Assembly (NCBI GenBank): GCA_934256705.1
Contig: CAKQPF010000005.1
Location: forward strand, 1-64,000
Direction of reading: 5' to 3'
DNA from: an uncultured Prevotella sp.
GTDB taxonomy: Bacteria; Bacteroidota; Bacteroidia; Bacteroidales; Bacteroidaceae
Length of the DNA: 64,000 bases
The notes under the pieces were generated by a model, which was given only the letters and a program-made list of their open reading frames with translations, searched no databases and was not told the DNA's origin. Shown here piece by piece: positions 8,124 through 14,984 of this stretch (its first letter is position 1; each line of letters begins with the position of its first letter). The translations under genes and the position numbers were made by a program.

Positions 8124-9155
8124 ATGAATAAACTAACATATATCTTATCATTCCTTGTGCTGATACTGTCTGTCTGGACTGTGATCCTATGGATGCGACC
8201 TTCGGGAAAGGACAGGAATGTGGTCTCGGAGGCGCGCTATGGTGTCATCGAAGGACTGCAACTGGTGGAGCGGACCATGGTGAACGGCGGCAAACAGTAT
8301 TTCGTGGAAGATGCTGATGGTGACGTGGTCTTTCGCATTCCGCTGAGCGGATGCCTGCTCGATACCCATTTCCGCAACGGTAAGCTGCGGTTCAGGGAAA
8401 TGGCTACAGGACGTGAAGGATATATAGACAAATATGGCAACCTCTCCTTTTCGGCAACATCAGAGAATGTAAGCCGACAGAAGACAGTGGTACCTGAAGG
8501 CAAAGGCGCAAGTATTGGTAAGGAAACCGATGGCGATGCCAATCCGCAGACACCTTCCAAATCCAGCAGGAAGGAGGTGGCGCTTCCGCAGACAGACATT
8601 CACAAAATGGCAAGAAGCAATCCGTTCTATGCTGAAGCTACAAAGATTCTCAACGGAAAGTTTACTGACATAGATGCTTCCCGCCGCAAACAGATTCTCA
8701 ACTATTGCGAACACTTTCGCACCGCATACACCACCAAGGATATAGATTTCCTCTGGCAAGTGTTCTGCGACGAGGCTTTGATCATAGTCGGCAATGTCGT
8801 CAAGCTGTCGAAAGATGGAGAAATGCCGAAGGTGGACGGAAGAATCAGTTATGCTCTCCATTCCAAGCATGACTATCTGACACGACTTTCCAAAGTCTTT
8901 GCCAGTAACAAGAAGGTGGATGTGAAGTTCTCGGATTTCCGCATCATGCGCCATCCTACAATGGACGGTATATATGGAGTGACGCTCCGTCAGCGTTACC
9001 GGAGCGACCGCTATGCTGATGACGGTTATCTCTTCCTGCTATGGGATTTCCGCAATCCGTCAATGCCGCTCATTCATGTCCGCACTTGGCAGCCTTCTGC
9101 CACGGTAGGGAGTTCAGACGACGTGATAGGAATTTCAGACTTCAATCTTGAATAG
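8124..9155 (+). CDS. Membrane-anchored protein of unknown function
   Basis: A 343-residue protein. One N-terminal hydrophobic segment (about residues 5-24) works as a signal anchor, with no lipobox. Residues 35-110 form a beta-rich region with DADGDVVFRIP and GYIDKYGNL, reminiscent of WG-type or MORN-like strands; residues 110-160 are low-complexity linker. The C-terminal half (from about 165) begins NPFYAEATKILNG and includes HFRTAYTTKDIDFLWQVF, a pattern like NTF2/SnoaL-type small alpha-beta folds, and ends with WDFRNPSMPLIHVRTWQP. I recognise this C-terminal block as recurring in Bacteroidota but cannot give it a function. Placement between surface genes suggests a periplasmic role. Confidence 0.6.
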   Translation: MNKLTYILSFLVLILSVWTVILWMRPSGKDRNVVSEARYGVIEGLQLVERTMVNGGKQYFVEDADGDVVFRIPLSGCLLDTHFRNGKLRFREMATGREGYIDKYGNLSFSATSENVSRQKTVVPEGKGASIGKETDGDANPQTPSKSSRKEVALPQTDIHKMARSNPFYAEATKILNGKFTDIDASRRKQILNYCEHFRTAYTTKDIDFLWQVFCDEALIIVGNVVKLSKDGEMPKVDGRISYALHSKHDYLTRLSKVFASNKKVDVKFSDFRIMRHPTMDGIYGVTLRQRYRSDRYADDGYLFLLWDFRNPSMPLIHVRTWQPSATVGSSDDVIGISDFNLE

Positions 9156-9168
9156 CAAACATTAGGTT

Positions 9169-10266
9169 ATGATAATAAGTAAGAAAGCGATAAGGATGGT
9201 CTTGCATTCGCTCCGCAAGGCAATGGCATGCGTGGCGTATGTCACGATTATGTCTTGCCTTTTCTCTCTCGAAGTCAATGCTTTCAATAGTTCATTTCAG
9301 CCAGACAAGCCTGACAGCACGTTCTCGGTGGAGAGTTTCAGGCAGTTGCCCGCCGATATTAGCGCATTCATTGACGCTGTGCGTGACTTGAACGGTGAGG
9401 CGTGCGCTCTCCTGAAGGTCGTAGCACCGGGTGAGTTCGCTTTTTCCTCACCTCTGGGAATCGTGAAGCGAACCGATGAAGTGGGGGAGATATGGCTCTT
9501 TTTGCCAAAAGGTTCCAAGTACATTACGCTGAAGCATCCGCAGTGGGGAGTATTGCGCGATTATCAATTCGGGCAGAAGCTCGAAAGCCGAATGACCTAC
9601 GAGATGCGCCTTCGTCTGCCAAAGGAGAAGGTCGTGGAGAAGCATGACACTATCGTCTTTACCAAAACCGTCGTTGATACAGTCACAATTGCTCCGACAA
9701 GGCAGGTAAGGCAACTGCATGCTTATGCCCTCTTGACGGCTTCGATGCACACCGACGGACCTTCGTGGGGATGCTTTGCCGCCATAATGCGCCAGCATGG
9801 CGTCTATGTCCATGCCAGTTCCAATCTGCATTCTTCCCCTGAGACTACAGGTAGCTGCGACCGCGAAGGCTATCGCCCGAACGTCAGCAATATGCCTTAT
9901 TATACAGGAAAGGTCCAGACATCTGAGTATGCCTTTACTATTGGCGCAATACACCGTCTGAACAGCAGGCTGAACGTATTCGAAGGAATGGGCTACGGCA
10001 GTCAAGTCACTTCGTGGCAACTTGCAGATAGCGAAGGTGGCGGTTGGCTCTGGAATGACGGACTCACGCATAAGGGCTTCGCTGCTGAGCTTGGAGTCAT
10101 AGTTACAGTGAGGCAGGTAAATGTCAGTGCGTCTGTCCTGACCATAGACGGAAAGCAATGGCAGGCTGGTATAGGTGTCGGTATTTGCTTGGGCAAAACA
10201 GGAGTCCTGACCAAACTGCGTAAGAACAAGAACATTGCCAAATCAAAAGTAGCAAACAATGAATAA
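9169..10266 (+). CDS. Secreted/outer-membrane barrel-like protein with PEGA-like N-terminal domain
   Basis: A 365-residue protein with a signal peptide (hydrophobic stretch about 18-37, cut likely after VNA). The N-terminal domain (about 45-150) holds the recurrent pattern FRQLPADISAFIDAVRDLNG, ACALLKVVAP, GEIWLFLPKGSKYITLKHP and WGVLRDY, which in Bacteroidota marks a PEGA-like beta domain. The C-terminal part (about 190-350) alternates aromatic and polar residues and has many glycines, as in small outer-membrane barrels. It starts 13 nt after the previous gene and overlaps the next by 8 nt, so it is translated as part of the run. Function unknown. Confidence 0.6.
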   Translation: MIISKKAIRMVLHSLRKAMACVAYVTIMSCLFSLEVNAFNSSFQPDKPDSTFSVESFRQLPADISAFIDAVRDLNGEACALLKVVAPGEFAFSSPLGIVKRTDEVGEIWLFLPKGSKYITLKHPQWGVLRDYQFGQKLESRMTYEMRLRLPKEKVVEKHDTIVFTKTVVDTVTIAPTRQVRQLHAYALLTASMHTDGPSWGCFAAIMRQHGVYVHASSNLHSSPETTGSCDREGYRPNVSNMPYYTGKVQTSEYAFTIGAIHRLNSRLNVFEGMGYGSQVTSWQLADSEGGGWLWNDGLTHKGFAAELGVIVTVRQVNVSASVLTIDGKQWQAGIGVGICLGKTGVLTKLRKNKNIAKSKVANNE

Positions 10267-11893
10267 ACGATTCTTCTACATATATTGTCTTGTCGTTGCG
10301 GCTTTATGCTCTTGTTCCGGTGAGAAGCCTGACAATTTTGAGCCTCGCCTGCTGACGCTCCATGCTTCGGACGTAAGTCGGACAGAGGCTGTCCTGCACG
10401 GCAAATGCTGTAGAGACAATGGCGTGGCGAAACCGAAATTGTGGTTTTGCTTCGGCAATGATGAGAGCATGATTCTGAAGCGTGATGCCACTGACGAGGC
10501 TGATGACAGCGTCAGCCTGCATCTGTCAGGACTGACTGCCGGCACTACTTATTATTATATGCTTCAGGGCAGTAACGGAACAGCCTCTTTGTCAGGTGAA
10601 ATGCAGAGTTTCACCACAGCTCCCAATCATCGCCCCACCGTTGGCAAAGCGGAGATATTGAGCAGCGGTCCGATGAGTGTGATAGTGGGCTACTGCATTG
10701 CCGATAACGGCGGTGACCCTGTGACGCTCAGCGGTTGCCGCATTTCCTCCACTGAGAGCAACGGAAGCGATGAATCCAGAACCTTCGTCCAGTCAGCAGG
10801 GACAGACAAGAACGGGCTTTACCGGCTCCGCATCGACGGACTGAAACCTAACAAATCATACTGCGTAAAGCCGTATGCGGCAAACAAGAATGGAGAAGCA
10901 GAAGGCGATGAACTCCTTTTCACCACATCTTCGGCAGTGGTGCTCTGCGAACCCGGCATACTGACCACTCTCATTGGCGAGGACAAATATAAATACACCA
11001 GCATCACGCTGGCAGGTCCGCTCAATGGCAGCGACCTTCGCACTCTCCGACTGATGGCAGGACGCGACATCAATGGCAACGCCACGGAAGGCAAGCTCGC
11101 TGATATTGACATTTCCGGTGCAAGCATCGTGGCTGGTGGCGGAGAATATGCAGAGTCCAGAGTGACGGAGGTAGGGGTTGTAGGAACAGGACTATTCCGT
11201 TCGTGCAATAATCTGAAACATCTCAGACTTCCGATGAACGTCGTCAGGATAGATAAAGATGCCTTCGGCGATTGCTCTTCGTTGCGCAGTCTCACGGTTC
11301 CTGCTTCCGTCACAGAGATAGTTCCTTCGGCTGGATGCACTTCACTGGAGAGCATCGATGTGTCGGGGGCCAATCCGAATTATTCCAGCAGTGACGGAGT
11401 GCTGATGAGCGCTGACGGCAAGAAGATCCTATGGTTCCCGATGGGAAAGAAAGGACAATTCGTCCTGCCTGCCACGGTGGAGTCCGTCGGTGACTATGCT
11501 TTCCGTGACTGCAGCATAGAGAAATTCGTCTTTCCCGATGCCCTTGCCAAATTAGGGCAGTGCATGTTCTATGACAGCAGAGTAAAGGAAGTGGTACTTC
11601 CTGATGCGATGGAGCAACTGCCTACCGGAACTTTCCAGAACTGCAGAGACCTGACGACCGTTCATCTCGGCTCGAAAATGAAACTGGTCTCTGAATATGC
11701 GTTTGACGGATGTCCGCTTGCTGACCTCTATGTCAGCGCGAATATGCCTCCGGTATGCTACAAAACTACATTCTCCACCTCCGGAACTGACTTCACCAAG
11801 ACCTGTCGTCTGCATGTGCCGAAAGGCAGAAAAGCATACTACAGGGCAAACTCCCACTGGAAAGCGTTTGAGAATATAATCGACGACTTATAA
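10259..11893 (+). CDS. Lipoprotein with FN3-like domains and BspA-type LRRs
   Basis: A 544-residue lipoprotein with lipobox LCSC (Cys19) followed by SGEKPDN. Two FN3-like domains follow: the first with GLTAGTTYYYMLQG near residue 90, the second with GLKPNKSYCVKPYA near 200. After a DUF-like spacer come BspA/LRR_5-type leucine-rich repeats (about 300-500) such as LKHLRLPMNVVRIDKDAF and LRSLTVPASVTEI, and a C-terminal VPKGRKAYYRANSHWKAF repeat end. BspA-family LRR proteins bind host matrix or other bacteria. The start overlaps the preceding gene by 8 nt. Its LRR block parallels the one in the split protease, suggesting shared binding logic within the locus. Confidence 0.75.
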   Translation: MNKRFFYIYCLVVAALCSCSGEKPDNFEPRLLTLHASDVSRTEAVLHGKCCRDNGVAKPKLWFCFGNDESMILKRDATDEADDSVSLHLSGLTAGTTYYYMLQGSNGTASLSGEMQSFTTAPNHRPTVGKAEILSSGPMSVIVGYCIADNGGDPVTLSGCRISSTESNGSDESRTFVQSAGTDKNGLYRLRIDGLKPNKSYCVKPYAANKNGEAEGDELLFTTSSAVVLCEPGILTTLIGEDKYKYTSITLAGPLNGSDLRTLRLMAGRDINGNATEGKLADIDISGASIVAGGGEYAESRVTEVGVVGTGLFRSCNNLKHLRLPMNVVRIDKDAFGDCSSLRSLTVPASVTEIVPSAGCTSLESIDVSGANPNYSSSDGVLMSADGKKILWFPMGKKGQFVLPATVESVGDYAFRDCSIEKFVFPDALAKLGQCMFYDSRVKEVVLPDAMEQLPTGTFQNCRDLTTVHLGSKMKLVSEYAFDGCPLADLYVSANMPPVCYKTTFSTSGTDFTKTCRLHVPKGRKAYYRANSHWKAFENIIDDL

Positions 11894-11917
11894 GTTTGAC
11901 TTAACAAAGGAAAGTAT

Positions 11918-12493
11918 ATGAGCACACCCGAAATAGAAGAACTGAAAAGGTTTATACAAGAGAAATACGGTAAGAAACTGAATACCACCACCGACTTTGA
12001 AGAGTTTTCCTTCCATCTGGAAAACAAGGCATACCTGTCCGTGTCATCTTCTACGCTGAAGCGGCTCTTCGGATATGTAGCAGACTCCCACAAGCCCCGT
12101 ACCCAGACGCTTGACATGCTTGCCCAATATCTGGGATATAGGGATTTCTGCAAGTTCGTGGAATGGCTCAAATCCAGTTCCTACTATAATTCCTCTTTCT
12201 TCCAGGCTGGACAAATAGTCAGCAGCGAACTGAAGAAAGGCGACAAGATAGAAATAGGATGGGCACCAAACCGTATGCTCCTGCTCGATTACCTCGGCAA
12301 CAGCACCTATCGCGTCCTGGACTCACGCAACAGCAAAGTGCAGGCGGATGACCAGTTCGTGACCGGATGCTTCATCAAGGGCAGTCCGCTGTATTTGCCA
12401 TTTATAGAGCGGAATGGAGAACGAACACCTCCTTTCGTGGCAGGAAGAAACGGAGGATTGACCATTGTGAATGTCGCAAAAGGGTTGAAATGA
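11918..12493 (+). CDS. Small HTH-like protein beside kinase
   Basis: A 191-residue cytosolic protein. The N-terminal half has a helical region with SSSTLKRLFGYVADS followed by TLDMLAQYLGYRDFCKFVEWL, a Bacteroidota-specific pattern that looks like a helix-turn-helix DNA-binding unit. The C-terminal half (about 95-190) is beta-rich with KKGDKIEIGWAPNRMLLLDYL and may be a sensory or effector domain. It lies 25 nt after the LRR lipoprotein and 51 nt before the protein kinase. A role as regulator of the surface genes, possibly phosphorylated by the neighbouring kinase, is inference; I know no assigned function for this family. Confidence 0.55.
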   Translation: MSTPEIEELKRFIQEKYGKKLNTTTDFEEFSFHLENKAYLSVSSSTLKRLFGYVADSHKPRTQTLDMLAQYLGYRDFCKFVEWLKSSSYYNSSFFQAGQIVSSELKKGDKIEIGWAPNRMLLLDYLGNSTYRVLDSRNSKVQADDQFVTGCFIKGSPLYLPFIERNGERTPPFVAGRNGGLTIVNVAKGLK

Positions 12494-12544
12494 CTGGTTC
12501 CCTTTTCTGATAATTCTTACCACCCTTAGATTTTTCGTAAACAA

Positions 12545-13495
12545 ATGAATGAAGAAAAGCAACTACCCACTTCCGGGTTTGTGATAGATATTAACTCCGA
12601 GACTGCATTGGACGTTGGTAGGCAGGAAGGTACGTTCACCAATATTGTCGAATGCTACGTGTCAAATACCGGTTGTGCGCGTCTGTTTTCTGCCGTAAGG
12701 TATGGTAAACGCTATGTGTTGAAATGTCTGAAGCCAGACTTTTTGCTTACTCCCATTTACCGTCAGTCCTTGATGAAGGAGTTTGAGATAGGACTCCAGC
12801 TTGACCATCCCAACATATGCCGCACCATTAGTATGGAGACTGTAGGTGAACTGGGTGACTGCATAGTGATGGAATACATTGATGGAGAATCGCTTGAGTC
12901 TATTATATCGCACAACACTATCACAGAAAGCATGGCTCGAAAAACAGCAAATGGTCTCCTTGATGCCATGGAGTATTTGCATGCCAAGCAGATAGTGCAT
13001 CGTGATATCAAGCCATCCAATATCATGATTACCCATAAAGGCGGAAAGGTGAAACTCATAGACTTTGGACTTTCGGACAGTGAGACGTTCTGCATACTTA
13101 AGATACCTGCAGGCACACGAGGATATATGGCTCCAGAGCAGTTGCTTCCAGGAGCACAGAGCGACCCAAGTGCAGACATTTATTCCTTCGGAAAGGTGAT
13201 GGTCAGAATGGCGGAATTGACTTCCAGCAGACAATTGATGAAGATTGGTCAGATATGCGCTGAAGATGATGTGAAGCGCCGTCCTGCTGATGTCTCAGAA
13301 GTGAAGAAACTGATGGGGAAGAATGGAAAATGGCGCACCCTTCTCAATGTATTGCTTGTTTCTGCGTCTATTGCTCTAATGGCAGTCATTGTCACAATGA
13401 CATACTCAAGGCAAGAGCATGAAGACACCAGCGAGATGACAGAAACGACTTCAAGTACTGGTGACAATAAAGTCGTGGACTCGGAGTTTTGGTGA
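12545..13495 (+). CDS. Eukaryotic-type Ser/Thr protein kinase, C-terminally membrane anchored
   Basis: A 316-residue Hanks-type kinase. Visible catalytic elements: VLKCLK with Lys60, the alpha-C Glu79, the catalytic loop HRDIKPSN (152-159), DFG (173-175) and GYMAPEQ in the APE position (194-200). The glycine-rich loop is degenerate (VSNTGCARLF). A single transmembrane helix lies at about 266-287 followed by a short Thr/Ser-rich tail of about 30 residues, so there is no large extracytoplasmic sensor. This short anchored form is unlike PASTA kinases. All catalytic residues are in place, so activity is expected. Its substrate may be the HTH-like protein just upstream (inference). It closes the accessory run. 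Confidence 0.9.
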   Translation: MNEEKQLPTSGFVIDINSETALDVGRQEGTFTNIVECYVSNTGCARLFSAVRYGKRYVLKCLKPDFLLTPIYRQSLMKEFEIGLQLDHPNICRTISMETVGELGDCIVMEYIDGESLESIISHNTITESMARKTANGLLDAMEYLHAKQIVHRDIKPSNIMITHKGGKVKLIDFGLSDSETFCILKIPAGTRGYMAPEQLLPGAQSDPSADIYSFGKVMVRMAELTSSRQLMKIGQICAEDDVKRRPADVSEVKKLMGKNGKWRTLLNVLLVSASIALMAVIVTMTYSRQEHEDTSEMTETTSSTGDNKVVDSEFW

Positions 13496-13945
13496 GATTA
13501 AGCGCAAACAGCCTTGTTTTCTCTGTGATTTAGTTGTTTTGTGGTCTGGTTGGCAGTATTGGCAATTAACAAAACAACAAAAACGATTAGACAACCAATA
13601 ACCAATAACCAACAACCTTATATTTATATATATGTTGACTGACAAAAATGGCATACTTTTGCGTGAATCATTGCATGGTATGCCGTTTGCTATATGAATT
13701 GAGTCGTAATTAATGAACATAAGACACACTCTGCCTTGGGGCTTAGATGCCCGAAACTAAATTCTTGAGAGGGATTCCCGCGTCCTCTTCCTGATGCTAT
13801 CGGAAAAAAAGTTGGGAAACAATTTGGATTTTACTGTACTCTGTTGTATGATGTGTATGGATACTACGAGGTTTTACCTTCGGCTGTGTGAACCGTTTGA
13901 TTCAATTATACGTATATCGCAGTCCGGTATCTTGGAAAGCTTGGG
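13496..13945. other. Intergenic stretch with promoter-like box and short repeats
   Basis: About 450 nt without a supported gene. It contains a repeated ACCAATA/ACCAACA word cluster (about 13581-13618), a promoter-like TACTTTTGC at 13654-13662, and a small GGGATTCCC hairpin near 13771. A transcript from the promoter would run about 280 nt before the sigma-gene promoter, so an unannotated small RNA or long leader is possible. The only open frame here (13794-14024) has no coding character. Confidence 0.35.
13654..13662 (+). promoter_or_regulatory. Bacteroidota -7 promoter box (TACTTTTGC)
   Basis: Exact TAnnTTTGC match with GTTG at 13634-13637, spacing 16 nt, slightly short of the usual 19-20. 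It would start transcription near 13669, about 345 nt before the sigma factor start codon. Confidence 0.45.
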
Positions 13946-13954
13946 TATTTTTGC
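13946..13954 (+). promoter_or_regulatory. Bacteroidota -7 promoter box (TATTTTTGC) of sigma gene
   Basis: Exact TAnnTTTGC match giving a start near 13961 and a leader of about 50 nt to the ATG at 14014. I see no good TTTG at the -33 position, so strength is uncertain. Confidence 0.45.
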
Positions 13955-14013
13955 ACATCGATTTCCAAATAATCCATTTTCATTATTCATTAACCCTTTA
14001 AATGTTAAGCAGT

Positions 14014-14892
14014 ATGGCAATTAGAGAATTTAGAACAAGCAACAACGCTATCACTGACCGCTCAAAGGAGTCTGTAGCAATTTATCTTCGTGAAATCAGT
14101 CGTGAGGAACGCCTCTCTGCCGAGGAGGAGGCAAGGCTTGCGCATATTATCCGTAAAGGTGGAAAAGAGGCTGACGAAGCGCGCGAACGCTTGATTAGGG
14201 CTAATCTCAGGTTTGTGGTGTCTGTGGCCAACCAATACAAGTCGCCTGTGCTTGAATTGTCTGACCTCATTTCCGAGGGAAACATCGGACTCATAAAGGC
14301 TGCCGAACGATTCGATGACACGAAGGGCTTCAAATTCATCTCTTACGCTGTATGGTGGATAAGGCAGTCCATCATGGGAGCCATCTCTGACAATTCATCC
14401 GCTTGCCGTCTGCCGCAAAATCAGCAGAGGGTGCTCCGTCAGTACCGTCAGATGCAGCAAGACATGCTTCAGGTGGAGCAGCGGACGGTCTCTGTGGATG
14501 AATTCTGCGAGGTAAGCGGACTTGACAGGAATCTCGTGGTCCGTGTGCTTGAGACTGCCAATAGACCTGTCAACATGGATGAGCAGGTCAATGATGACGG
14601 TGAGGTCACTTATGCCGACTTCCTTTCTTCCGACTCTGCCTCAGATGCAGGGCTTGATCGCGAGTCGCTCCGCATTGACATCATTGATGTCCTTGACCAT
14701 TTGCTGACCGAGCGTGAAAAGTTTGTGGTAAAGTATTATTTTGGTCTTGGCTGCAAGCAGATGTCGCTGGACGAGATTGCAGAAGAAATTGGACTCTCGC
14801 ACGAGCGTACCCGTCAGCTCAATATCAGTGCATTGAGCAAGATTCGTCAGTCGCCTTGTGCTTCTCGACTCACTATGCATTTGGCGGCATAA
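14014..14892 (+). CDS. Sigma-70 family RNA polymerase sigma factor (divergent group 1/2)
   Basis: A 292-residue sigma factor. Region 1.2 (VAIYLREISREERLSAEEE), region 2 with NLRFVVSVANQYKSP and FKFISYAVWWIRQSIM, region 3, and region 4 with LTEREKFVVKYYFGLG and SLDEIAEEIGLSHERTRQL are complete. I start at the ATG 14014 (MAIREFRTS); the ATG at 14002 adds four residues. Length matches the short primary sigma of Bacteroidota, but the sequence differs from the usual form: GRP before the region-4 HTH is GCK, RERVRQIK is HERTRQLN, and the tail is unusual. It is therefore probably a second, divergent paralogue rather than the housekeeping sigma. A rho-independent terminator follows directly. Confidence 0.88.
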   Translation: MAIREFRTSNNAITDRSKESVAIYLREISREERLSAEEEARLAHIIRKGGKEADEARERLIRANLRFVVSVANQYKSPVLELSDLISEGNIGLIKAAERFDDTKGFKFISYAVWWIRQSIMGAISDNSSACRLPQNQQRVLRQYRQMQQDMLQVEQRTVSVDEFCEVSGLDRNLVVRVLETANRPVNMDEQVNDDGEVTYADFLSSDSASDAGLDRESLRIDIIDVLDHLLTEREKFVVKYYFGLGCKQMSLDEIAEEIGLSHERTRQLNISALSKIRQSPCASRLTMHLAA

Positions 14893-14920
14893 CATGAAAT
14901 TGCGTATCAGAAAACAGGGA

Positions 14921-14955
14921 AGACCCTCTCTGACAGGAAAAGTCAGAGGGGGTCT
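14921..14955 (+). terminator. Rho-independent terminator after sigma gene
   Basis: A 14-bp stem (AGACCCTCTCTGAC with GTCAGAGGGGGTCT, one G-T wobble) around a 7-nt loop, followed by TTTTGATTTTT. It lies between the sigma gene and the convergent hppA gene and may serve both. Confidence 0.9.
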
Positions 14956-14984
14956 TTTGATTTTTATGGGCATCCCCGTATTCC

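Noticed and set aside
13794..14024. 76-codon frame before the sigma gene
   Set aside because: No coding character, overlaps the second -7 box and the sigma start; treated as intergenic.
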